This document shows positions 43,622 through 51,046 of a DNA stretch of 60,480 nucleotides, piece by piece; the first letter of the stretch is position 1; every line of letters starts with the position of its first letter. The stretch is from Nostoc sp. FACHB-110 (lineage in GTDB: Bacteria; Cyanobacteriota; Cyanobacteriia; Cyanobacteriales; Nostocaceae): positions 1 to 60,480 of the forward strand of contig NZ_JACJRU010000047.1 of the NCBI RefSeq assembly GCF_014697425.1, in the 5' to 3' direction. The position numbers were made by a program, and so were the translations under genes. Below the pieces are notes generated by a model. It searched no databases and had not been told where the DNA came from. It worked only from the letters and a program-made list of their open reading frames with translations.

Positions 43622-44701
43622 GTGGCTGGTAAAAAACTTACCGATAAAAATACAAAAGCTGAAATTTTGCAAGCGTATGAAGAGTTAGCTAAAGAAAGCG
43701 CAGGATTAAAAACTCAACTAACTCAAATACAAAAAGATAGCCAGACTGTTAATAAAGATAAGCCCAAGGTAGAACCAACTACAACTATGAATAAGCCAGC
43801 TACTATCCAGCAAAAAATGAACTATACAATTGAAAGTTTAGCTAAAATTCAATTGGGTTTTGGTAGTGCGGCAAATGAATTATCAGAACAGTTAACTACC
43901 CAAGCTTCTAAATTAGGAGAAATTAGAAAAGATGTAGAAACTGAAATTACCGAATTAAAACAATTACATAACTTAGAGATTGCTGACGATACCTTAGATA
44001 CACTGATTACAGCCTATGACGATAATTCTAAGGCATATCAAGAAGAATATAGTCAACGCTATGAAGTTTTATCTCAAGAAATTCTCGAACAACGCATTGT
44101 TTGGCAAAAAGAACAAGAAGAATATAAAAAGACAATTAAAGAACGCAATGAGAACTTAAATAAATCACGCCAAAGAGATACAGCAGAGTATAAATATGAT
44201 TTAGAACTCCAACGAAAATTGGCAGCAGATGAATATGAACAAACACAAAAAGGATTATATAAACAATTAGAAGAATCGCAAGCAGCAACAGAAAAACAGT
44301 GGGCGGAACGAGAAAAGCAAATTGCTGAAAGAGAAAAGCAATTTGAAGAAGCAAAAGCTAAAGTAGAGGCTTTCCCAAAAGAGAAGGAAGCTGCTATGAA
44401 AAAAGCGACAGAAGAAGGCAAAGGTATTGCCCACTATCAAGCAAAAGTGAAAGCAGACTTATATGCTAAAGAGGTAGAAGGACAAAAGCGATTTTATGAG
44501 CAGAGATTACAATCTTTAGAACAGACTATTACTAATCAAGAAACGCGAATACAAAACTTGTCTAAACAACTAGAATCTGCATTACAACAAGTTCAAGATT
44601 TAGCAGTTAAAGCAATTGAAGGGACTGCAAATGTGAACTCATACCAAGCAATTAAAGAAATAGCCTTAGAACAGGCCAAAAGCCAGGTAAAAAATAAATA
44701 G
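43622..44701 (+). CDS. zicS: Coiled-coil protein, ZicS-like partner
   Basis: This protein of about 359 residues is a paralogue of the previous gene: AKIQLGFGSAANELSEQL matches its ADLQLEFGSVVNSLSEKL, and QEEYKKTIKERNENLNKSRQRDTAEYKYDLELQRKLAADEY matches its central stretch. Its N-terminal 70 residues form a separate charged helix with a short proline-containing linker. The start is the GTG at 43622, with GGAGG six bases upstream; a TTG two codons earlier overlaps the Shine-Dalgarno. The gene follows by 118 bases in the same direction, so the pair is probably an operon. If the ZicK/ZicS assignment holds, both would be needed together for polymer formation. Confidence 0.62.
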   Translation: MAGKKLTDKNTKAEILQAYEELAKESAGLKTQLTQIQKDSQTVNKDKPKVEPTTTMNKPATIQQKMNYTIESLAKIQLGFGSAANELSEQLTTQASKLGEIRKDVETEITELKQLHNLEIADDTLDTLITAYDDNSKAYQEEYSQRYEVLSQEILEQRIVWQKEQEEYKKTIKERNENLNKSRQRDTAEYKYDLELQRKLAADEYEQTQKGLYKQLEESQAATEKQWAEREKQIAEREKQFEEAKAKVEAFPKEKEAAMKKATEEGKGIAHYQAKVKADLYAKEVEGQKRFYEQRLQSLEQTITNQETRIQNLSKQLESALQQVQDLAVKAIEGTANVNSYQAIKEIALEQAKSQVKNK

Positions 44702-44725
44702 TTAGGTTTAATTCAATATTTTCAG

Positions 44726-44771
44726 GTGGGTTAGGTGCTGATATTTAGATGTAATTTGGCACTTAACCCAC
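44726..44771 (+). terminator. Long stem after the coiled-coil operon
   Basis: GTGGGTTAGGTGC and GCACTTAACCCAC pair over 13 bases with one G-T wobble, starting 25 bases after the stop. There is no T-run, so termination is plausible but not classical. Confidence 0.5.
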
Positions 44772-44801
44772 TGTTGTATAAGCTCATGCTAATGCTGAGA
44801 A

Positions 44802-44915
44802 TTAGTGGTCTGTTTTATTTGGTTTACCATTATTCAGAGGTTTTTTGCGATTAGTGCTAGTTGTGTTGGATTGTTGATTAGGTTGGGGCTTGGAGTTTGG
44901 TTGTTGGTTAGACAT
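44802..44915 (-). CDS. Tiny basic Asn/Gln/Pro-rich peptide (possible gene)
   Basis: This 37-codon frame (MSNQQPNSKPQPNQQ... ending NGKPNKTDH) is basic and low-complexity. A second short basic frame lies 195 bases upstream on the same strand, with a similar KKGKPLK/RKKPLNNGKP core. There is only a weak TGAAG before the ATG. It may be a real micropeptide or chance. No family was recognised. Confidence 0.3.
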   Translation of the reverse strand: MSNQQPNSKPQPNQQSNTTSTNRKKPLNNGKPNKTDH

Positions 44916-45109
44916 GAGACTTCAGTAATTAACTATAAGTTGATATACAACAAGGATATTACTTAATCCAGAAATTAGTTAAAAAATTTACAAGTACAAA
45001 TAAAAAGAGACGCTATTTTGTTCGCGCCTCTGTTACAGAAGAAACCCATTACTGTAAAAATATGAGAAAATATTGTAAATGTTATTTGATATTGATTAAA
45101 TTTGCTTAG

Positions 45110-45235
45110 TTATTTCATCTGATCAGGTTGATTGGTTTGTGATTTATCAGTTTTGTCATTTCTATTGATAGGCTGAACCAAACCTGGTTCTGTTTTCAAT
45201 GGCTTACCTTTTTTGGGGGGTGTTGGACGAGACAT
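45110..45235 (-). CDS. Tiny basic Lys/Pro-rich peptide (possible gene)
   Basis: This 41-codon frame (MSRPTPPKKGKPLKTEPG... ending QTNQPDQMK) lies between hisA and the tiny frame at 44802. A longer open frame extends to 45364, but its first 43 codons look non-coding. Similarity with the other peptide (MS start, basic Pro/Lys core, Asn/Gln-rich remainder) hints at a small duplicated family. Function is unknown. Confidence 0.35.
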   Translation of the reverse strand: MSRPTPPKKGKPLKTEPGLVQPINRNDKTDKSQTNQPDQMK

Positions 45236-45311
45236 AAAAATATACTCACTGTTTGTAAAATCTTTACTATTTGAACTACAGCAGTAGAAATAACTATTCC
45301 GGAAATTATCT

Positions 45312-45346
45312 GCGGCTAAATTTAGACAACCTATTGATTTAGCCGC
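45312..45346 (-). terminator. Stem after hisA
   Basis: GCGGCTAAAT and ATTTAGCCGC form a perfect 10-bp stem with a 15-base loop, 20 bases after the hisA stop. No T-run follows. Confidence 0.5.
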
Positions 45347-45366
45347 GATTTTGGATACAGCCAATT

Positions 45367-46140
45367 TTAGGCGAAGGATGAAAAGCCAAGATTTGGGGGA
45401 ATATCTTGAATGCGTCCCGGCCCGATCGCTCGCAGTGCTTCTTTGAGTAAAATATCGCCAGTATACAAAGCACGTCCCACAATTGCACCTGTGACACCTT
45501 GTGGTTCTAAAGCTAACAAACTCAACAAATCAGTCACAGAACTCACACCACCAGAAGCAATGACAGGAATAGAAATAGCATTGGCAAGTTCGCGCAACGC
45601 TTCAATATTGGGGCCACTCAAAGTGCCATCACGGTGAATATCAGTGTAGATAATAGCAGCTGCACCTAACTCTTGCATTCGCACAGCCAGTTGCGTTGCC
45701 AAAACTTCCGAGGTTTCTAACCAACCACGGGTGGCTACTTTGCCATTGCGCGCATCAATGCCGATAATAATCTGCTGGGGAAATTCTTGACAGAGTTCTT
45801 GGACTAGCTGCGGTTGTTCGACGGCGACAGTTCCCAAGATGGCCCATTGTACACCCAAGTTAAACACTTGCTGCACACTAGAGCGATCGCGCAAACCACC
45901 ACCAACTTCAATCGGTACGGATATTGCTTGAGCGATCGCTGCAATAGCTTTCAAGTTTACTACTTTACCTGCTTTTGCTCCATCTAAATCTACTAAATGC
46001 AAGCGAGTTGCACCTTCATCTACCCATTGTTTAGCCACATCAACCGGATTTTCACTAAAAACTTGCGATCGCTCATAGTCTCCCTGATACAATCGCACAC
46101 ATCGACCTTCTAATAAATCAATTGCTGGAATTACGTCCAT
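45367..46140 (-). CDS. hisA: HisA, ProFAR isomerase of histidine synthesis
   Basis: This 257-residue TIM-barrel enzyme begins VIPAIDLLEGRCVRLYQGDY with the catalytic Asp (residue 8), contains GGGLRD, the second catalytic Asp in IYTDIHRDGTLSGPN and a SGGVSS phosphate-binding loop. HisA isomerises ProFAR to PRFAR, the fourth step of histidine synthesis. Nothing is odd about length or motifs. Upstream is a heptamer/hairpin repeat tract. Confidence 0.96.
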   Translation of the reverse strand: MDVIPAIDLLEGRCVRLYQGDYERSQVFSENPVDVAKQWVDEGATRLHLVDLDGAKAGKVVNLKAIAAIAQAISVPIEVGGGLRDRSSVQQVFNLGVQWAILGTVAVEQPQLVQELCQEFPQQIIIGIDARNGKVATRGWLETSEVLATQLAVRMQELGAAAIIYTDIHRDGTLSGPNIEALRELANAISIPVIASGGVSSVTDLLSLLALEPQGVTGAIVGRALYTGDILLKEALRAIGPGRIQDIPPNLGFSSFA

Positions 46141-46156
46141 TTAACTTTCCTTTTTA

Positions 46157-46275
46157 AAAGTGCTGAGTGCTGTTAGCGGTAGCGGGGCGTTTAGCTCGTG
46201 CTGAGTGCTGAGTGCTGTTCACTGAGCGTTCGCGCAGCGTCTCCAACAGGAGAAGTCGAAGTGTGAGTGTTGAGT
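46157..46275. repeat. Heptamer and GC-rich repeat tract upstream of hisA
   Basis: GTGCTGA units occur in two clusters with GC-rich inserts (TAGCGGTAGCGGGGCG and GCGTTCGCGCAGCGTC). It resembles the short tandem heptamers of heterocystous cyanobacteria. It probably separates hisA from the upstream genes. Confidence 0.7.
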
Positions 46276-46289
46276 AAAAATACTCGCCT

Positions 46290-46586
46290 CTAGTCCCTAG
46301 CCTCTAGCTTCTCCTTCACCGCTTGGCGAAAACCAATCACAATCAAGATGTTGGCTAACGTTAAAAATACTTCCGCACCACCATGTAACCAGTCAACATT
46401 TGCCAGAGACTCTCCATAATGAACTTTGGCGTAAATACCTGCGGGGATGGTAACGCCAACAAACACCAGCGTACCGTAAAATCCATACAGTGCTAAACGC
46501 GGCATTTGCTGACTGCGGCTAATAAACCACAAGAAACCCAAATAGGGAAATAGAGAAAGGGCAAACAGGGTTTCTTTTGAAATCAT
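46290..46586 (-). CDS. DUF3593-family small membrane protein
   Basis: This 98-residue protein has about three hydrophobic segments: FALSLFPYLGFLWFISRS, LYGFYGTLVFVGVTIPAGIYAKVHYGE and GGAEVFLTLANILIVIGFRQA. It matches the DUF3593 family found in cyanobacteria and plastids. Its start overlaps the end of the DUF2499 gene (ATGA at 46583-46586), so the two are translationally coupled. Function is unknown. Confidence 0.85.
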   Translation of the reverse strand: MISKETLFALSLFPYLGFLWFISRSQQMPRLALYGFYGTLVFVGVTIPAGIYAKVHYGESLANVDWLHGGAEVFLTLANILIVIGFRQAVKEKLEARD

Positions 46587-46930
46587 CGTTCTGATTTAAT
46601 AGATGGAACTGCAATAGAATTAGAAGCATTTTTGGCAGACTTAGCAGAACGCCAAATCCACACCGCAGCTGCCCATAACGTAAAATTACCAACTAAAGTC
46701 ATAGTAGCTTGCAGCGTTACCAGCCATTCTAAAGATTCAGCATTGTCAAAATAATGCCAGGTGCAAGCACACATAGCACTAACTAAAGCTGGTAACATGG
46801 CTAGGGACAATCCCCACCAACTACGATTACCAGTGAGTTCACCGTAAGTCCAGATTAACCAAATCGCGGCAATCCACTCAATAACGCTAGAAATATGAAT
46901 AATCCAAGTGGGAATTGATAGGACGTGCAT
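46583..46930 (-). CDS. DUF2499-family small membrane protein
   Basis: This protein of about 115 residues has three hydrophobic helices and matches DUF2499: MHVLSIPTWIIHISSVIEWIAAIWLIWTYGE, SWWGLSLAMLPALVSAMCACTWHYFDN and LEWLVTLQATMTLVGNFTLWAAAVWIW. The family is restricted to cyanobacteria and plastids and is typically found next to DUF3593, as here. The start is ATG 46930; the longer frame upstream is charged and overlaps heptamer repeats. A thylakoid or envelope role is likely but undemonstrated. Confidence 0.85.
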   Translation of the reverse strand: MHVLSIPTWIIHISSVIEWIAAIWLIWTYGELTGNRSWWGLSLAMLPALVSAMCACTWHYFDNAESLEWLVTLQATMTLVGNFTLWAAAVWIWRSAKSAKNASNSIAVPSIKSER

Positions 46931-47119
46931 AAAGAAAGGCTGAAGTATGAAGTGTGAAGTATGAAAGGGGCTGGTAAAGAATGCTATGAACTCTCGTTCT
47001 TCAGCACTCATTTCATCTTCCCACAAGGAAATTCATCTTTTGTGTCCCAGATGGCTGACATCCTAGGAACGCTGAGGAAAAGTTGATAATCTTAAATCCA
47101 AAATCTCAAGATGGGAAAT

Positions 47120-48157
47120 ATGCGGGCGTTATTATCTGGATATTACGGCAAAGGTAATGGTGGCGATGAAGCTTTACTGGCGACGCTTTTACAAATGTTG
47201 CCATCTCATGTTACGCCTGTAGTGCTGTCTGGTAATCCCGAAGAAACACACAATCGCTACAATGTAGAAACTCACAACCGGATGGCGATGCTACCTGTAA
47301 TGAAAGCAATGCGTTCCTGTGATGCTTTTATTTGGGGCGGTGGTAGTTTAATTCAAGATGTTACTAGTACAATTAGCCCTTTGTATTATGGTGGATTAAT
47401 GACATTGGCGCAAACAATGGGTTTAAAAACCATTGCTTGGGCGCAAGGTATTGGCCCCTTGGTGCGTCCGCAAACTCAGTGGTTAGCCAGACGCAACTTT
47501 GCAGGCTGCACCAAAGTTAGTGTACGCGATCGCGCCAGTGCTGCTTTATTATCAAATTGGCAAATTCCGCATATTATTGCACCTGATCCGGTTTGGGCGT
47601 TGCAAGGTAAACCCGTACCAGGACTAGCAGATTTACCTGCGCCGAGGGTAGCTGTAACATTGCGATCGCATCCTCAACTTACCGACACCCGTCTAGCTAA
47701 CCTAACCAAGGCATTAGTTGATTTTCAAAAAGCTACTCAAGCATTTATTTTACTACTGCCATTTCAAAAAAGTGAAGATTTAGGTATTGCTCAAACAATC
47801 CAACCTTATTTACCCGAAGTTAGCCAAATATTGTGTTTAGAAGATCCACAACTTTTAAAAGGTGTGTATCGTGGTGTAGACATGGCGATAGGAATGCGCC
47901 TGCACAGTTTAATTATGGCTGCTGCTGAAGGTTGTCGCTGTTTTGCTTTAAGTTATGACCCAAAAGTCAATCGCTTGATGGAAGATTTAGCCATACCTGG
48001 TTGGGATTTAGTTGATTTACCAGATGATGTAAATGTAATTAGTAAAACTTGGGTTGAACATTACGCCAATGGCGAAGCATTATCATCAGAAAAAATTCAA
48101 TCTTTAGTAGATAGAGCCTTAATGCACCGCGAATTGTTGATTGAAGCTTTGAGTTAA
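47120..48157 (+). CDS. csaB: Polysaccharide pyruvyl transferase CsaB
   Basis: This protein of about 345 residues belongs to the CsaB/WcaK family. It begins MRALLSGYYGKGNGGDEALL with the conserved GNGGDEA, then AFIWGGGSLIQDVTSTIS, GIGPL, SVRDRASAALL, an APDPVWAL segment and IGMRLHSLIMAAAEG with the conserved His. CsaB adds a pyruvyl ketal to cell-wall polysaccharide, which in many bacteria is the anchor of SLH proteins. An SLH-bearing porin is encoded in the window, so the link is natural. An ATG three codons upstream is possible. Confidence 0.92.
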   Translation: MRALLSGYYGKGNGGDEALLATLLQMLPSHVTPVVLSGNPEETHNRYNVETHNRMAMLPVMKAMRSCDAFIWGGGSLIQDVTSTISPLYYGGLMTLAQTMGLKTIAWAQGIGPLVRPQTQWLARRNFAGCTKVSVRDRASAALLSNWQIPHIIAPDPVWALQGKPVPGLADLPAPRVAVTLRSHPQLTDTRLANLTKALVDFQKATQAFILLLPFQKSEDLGIAQTIQPYLPEVSQILCLEDPQLLKGVYRGVDMAIGMRLHSLIMAAAEGCRCFALSYDPKVNRLMEDLAIPGWDLVDLPDDVNVISKTWVEHYANGEALSSEKIQSLVDRALMHRELLIEALS

Positions 48158-48325
48158 ATATTAGCATTTTATGAGTATTAGCTATATGTTAATGAAAGTT
48201 TCAGATAAATTTTATATAGTGAATTCATAAATAAAAAGTAAATGATAAAAATTTACAATAATTATAAATTAAAAATTCTTTAGAGTTACGCCATAACAAA
48301 ATTAGACGAGCGCGGATAAATCAAT

Positions 48326-48643
48326 ATGACACAGGTATCACAGCCAAAACGCACCCGCATTTTACCAGAATCAAAATTAATACCTGAAGACATCCACCAC
48401 CATCGAGAACAAAGAGATGCTCTTGCTGTGCGTTGTCGTCATATCTTTGAGCGATTACGTCCAAATCTCATCGAGACATATTATAACTGGCATATTGCGA
48501 TTGAGCCTGAAACAGAACAGTACATAATTGATCCAACTCTTTTAGGAATAACACAAAAAATCCGTGAAATTTATGGCATAACTCACGAAGTAAAACTCAC
48601 CATTTTTAGATTAAATGAAACAGGAACCTGCGGTAGATTATGA
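48326..48643 (+). CDS. Conserved hypothetical protein, first gene of a protease-linked module
   Basis: This 105-residue protein contains HIFERLRPNLIETYYNWHIAIEPETEQYIIDP and ends RLNETGTCGRL. I remember this motif set (YNWxIAIEPxxxxYFIDP and a terminal RLNETGxCGR) from a family common in filamentous cyanobacteria and typically followed by a retropepsin-like gene, as here. Its stop overlaps the start of that gene (ATGA at 48640). The pairing suggests a functional unit, but none is known. Confidence 0.75.
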   Translation: MTQVSQPKRTRILPESKLIPEDIHHHREQRDALAVRCRHIFERLRPNLIETYYNWHIAIEPETEQYIIDPTLLGITQKIREIYGITHEVKLTIFRLNETGTCGRL

Positions 48644-49012
48644 TTGCAGGTTCATTTGGAAATAATGGTGAGCTATTATTTGAAATTCAGCTTGTTGCTA
48701 ATAATGATGAGAGCTTTACTGTTGAAGCTTTACTCGATACTGGTTTTACAGATGGATGGTTAGCTATTAATACTCAGGGAAGTATTGGCGTGGCCATTAA
48801 TAGCAGCACAGATTGAAATGCAGACAGCCAGAGGAAATGCACTATTTGATATCTACGAAGGCATAGTTATTATCGACGGGATTGAATTTACAATTCCTGT
48901 CCATATCGGGGATGAAATTCCTGATACAGTTTTGCGAGTATTGTGGCTAGATATTATGCAATTAATTGTTAATAAACCAAACGGAATATTAACGCTGGAA
49001 ATAGTGAAATAA
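48640..49012 (+). pseudogene. Frameshifted retropepsin-like aspartic protease
   Basis: The frame starts at ATG 48640 (MIAGSFGNNGELLFEIQLV) and contains the aspartic motif ALLDTGFTDGWLAI, but it is interrupted by a frame change near 48777-48790. The rest (LAWPLIAAQIEMQTARGNALFDIYEGIVIIDGIEFTIPVHIG, ending ILTLEIVK) continues in another frame to 49012. Joined, they give one family protein of about 123 residues. One base added or two lost would explain it. It may be a true pseudogene, a sequencing error or programmed frameshifting. Confidence 0.8.
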
Positions 49013-49065
49013 AATTAAACTGTATAGTCCAATTAAATAAAGTTAAATGAATAATTAAAAAGGCT

Positions 49066-49100
49066 TTCTATTCTCTAAGTTTCTCTTTTAGAGAATAGAA
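49066..49100 (-). terminator. Terminator after pgeF
   Basis: TTCTATTCTCTAA and TTAGAGAATAGAA pair perfectly over 13 bases. On the minus strand it is followed by GCCTTTTT, about 100 bases after the pgeF stop. Confidence 0.75.
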
Positions 49101-49203
49101 GCGTTTGTCAAATTCTTATTTGCGAGCTTTGCTTTGCGCCTTTGCGTCTTTGCGCGAGAAAAATAAGCATTTATGCTAACTATCCAGTAATAAAAACCTA
49201 AAA

Positions 49204-49989
49204 CTAATTACTGACAATTCCTGACCATTGAACTTTTTTCTGTTGTTCTCGGCGGTAAGAGAAGAAATGCTCTGGAGTTTGGTAAGTACAATAAGGTGCG
49301 ATCGCAATTTGTTCAACACTAATTCCTAAGTTTTCCATTTGCAAAGCATTCACTCGCCGCACATCAACTCTCACCTTTCCTGGTTCTGGGTCGGCTAATA
49401 AGGGAGAATTGGGTAATTCATGTAACGCCTGGACAGTTTTTTGTGCGTCATTATATGGTAGAATACTGCATCCGATTTCCGCAGCTACCTCAACAGAAAC
49501 TTGGTAAACTTCACCAGCGATCGCTGGCCCCATTGCAATTCTCAAGTCTTCTAGTTGGCTACCTTGGGCTTGTAATCGGGCGAAAGCTTGCGGGACAATT
49601 TTCGCGGCTGTACCCCGCCAACCCGCGTGTAATGCAGCTACCTGTCCGGTTCGCACATCCCCAATTAATACAGGTGTACAATCTGCACTGGCTACCCACA
49701 CCGCTTGTAAAGGTTGTTCGGTAATTAAACCATCAGCTAAGGCAAAAGCAGATTCTTCATCTCCGGCGATTTCGCTGATTTGCGATTCAACTTCTTGCGG
49801 AGTCAGAACTGTATTACCATGTACCTGCTTCAAGCGATAAGCTGATGCTTCTGGGTGCAGCACTTGTGTTAAATCTTGAGGAGATCGCGGCCAGAACTGA
49901 TGAGTAAAAAAGCCGTGTTGCCAATTTTCTAAAAGACTACAAGTAAGGTATGGCAGTCCTTCCCAATTGCGCCAGTGCCAAGTGTACAT
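49204..49989 (-). CDS. pgeF: PgeF/YlmD-type multicopper-fold protein, purine nucleoside phosphorylase
   Basis: This protein of about 261 residues belongs to the YfiH/LACC1 family: LKQVHGNTVLTP, WVASADCTPVLIGD with the metal Cys, ALHAGWRGTAAKIV with the key His, and AIGPAI-like motif AMGPAIAGEVYQV; near the C-terminus APYCTYQTPEHFFSYRRE. Members are called peptidoglycan editing factor, and related enzymes cleave purine nucleosides. The start is ATG 49989 (MYTWHWRNW); two codons upstream is another ATG. Confidence 0.93.
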   Translation of the reverse strand: MYTWHWRNWEGLPYLTCSLLENWQHGFFTHQFWPRSPQDLTQVLHPEASAYRLKQVHGNTVLTPQEVESQISEIAGDEESAFALADGLITEQPLQAVWVASADCTPVLIGDVRTGQVAALHAGWRGTAAKIVPQAFARLQAQGSQLEDLRIAMGPAIAGEVYQVSVEVAAEIGCSILPYNDAQKTVQALHELPNSPLLADPEPGKVRVDVRRVNALQMENLGISVEQIAIAPYCTYQTPEHFFSYRREQQKKVQWSGIVSN

Positions 49990-50138
49990 CTTCAAACTAA
50001 ACCTAATTAGAGGGTATTGAATATTGGGTTTGAGGAATTAGGCAGGAAAAAATATTTTCTGCCTCTCATCTCTAGCCCCTAGTCCCTTTTATCAAAATCA
50101 ACCAATTAATGCTAACTTGAACAACGGGATTTGGGTTA

Positions 50139-50963
50139 ATGTCTGTGGAATTTGATTGCCAAAAATTTGAAATAGCCCTAAAAAAAGCAACAAACAGGGA
50201 AAATTCTCCGTTTTCGCTACATGTATTTGACAGCGTTCCTTCCACTAACCAAACACTTTGGAAAATGCTCGCCGAGGGAGCAAAACCTTGGTCTGTAGTC
50301 ATTGCCAAACAACAAACTGCGGGTAGAGGACAGTGGGGCAGACAGTGGATTTCTCATACTGGGGGATTATACCTTTCAGTAGCGATCGCGCCTAAACTAG
50401 AAGCTAGTGCCAGTTATCAACTAACTCTTGCAAGTGCTTGGGGCATTGCATCCCAACTGCATCAGCTAGGTGTAAATGTAGGGATTAAATGGCCCAACGA
50501 TCTCGTCATCAATGGCCGCAAATTAGGCGGCATTCTGACAGAAACCAAAATCCATCATGGATATATTACCCAAGCAGTAATTGGAGTTGGCATTAACTGG
50601 ACAAACCCCGTACCCGAAACGGGAATAAATTTAGAAATGTGGCAAGCCTCCTACGCTACCAAACCGATTTCTTGTCTAGAAATTCTCACTTGGGCCGTTT
50701 TACGGGGAATAGAATCCGGTATGGAGTGCCTTGCTCAAGAAGGAGTAAACATACTCTTGTCTCGCTATCTGGAATTTCTTTCTAATCTAGGTGACAAAGT
50801 ATACATCAATGATTTGGCAGGCACTGTAGTCGGCGTTAATTCTCAGGGTAATTTACGTGTTTCTCTGGAAACTTATGATACAACAGACATAAAAACAACA
50901 GAACTTTATATTGAACCCGGTACAATCAGTTTGGGATACCGTAATTCTTCTGTCCCATTATAG
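50139..50963 (+). CDS. birA: Biotin-protein ligase BirA (no DNA-binding domain)
   Basis: This 274-residue protein has the LplA/BirA catalytic fold: DSVPSTNQTLWKM, the biotinyl-AMP loop AGRGQWGRQWIS, IKWPNDLVINGRKLGGILTE and VIGVGINW. It attaches biotin to the biotin carboxyl carrier protein of acetyl-CoA carboxylase. It lacks the N-terminal HTH of E. coli BirA, so it should not be a repressor. The C-terminal SH3-like part is present. Confidence 0.93.
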   Translation: MSVEFDCQKFEIALKKATNRENSPFSLHVFDSVPSTNQTLWKMLAEGAKPWSVVIAKQQTAGRGQWGRQWISHTGGLYLSVAIAPKLEASASYQLTLASAWGIASQLHQLGVNVGIKWPNDLVINGRKLGGILTETKIHHGYITQAVIGVGINWTNPVPETGINLEMWQASYATKPISCLEILTWAVLRGIESGMECLAQEGVNILLSRYLEFLSNLGDKVYINDLAGTVVGVNSQGNLRVSLETYDTTDIKTTELYIEPGTISLGYRNSSVPL

Positions 50964-51046
50964 GTTTGTTATTAAATTCGCTCTTTGGGCAAGACAAACC
51001 ACTGGCATCATCTCTTTAGGCAAATTTAAAATAACTGAGAGAAACA

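Noticed and set aside
44074..44421. 115- and 72-codon antisense frames opposite the second coiled-coil gene
   Set aside because: They are Ser/Cys/Phe-rich translations of coiled-coil codons read backwards, a typical shadow.
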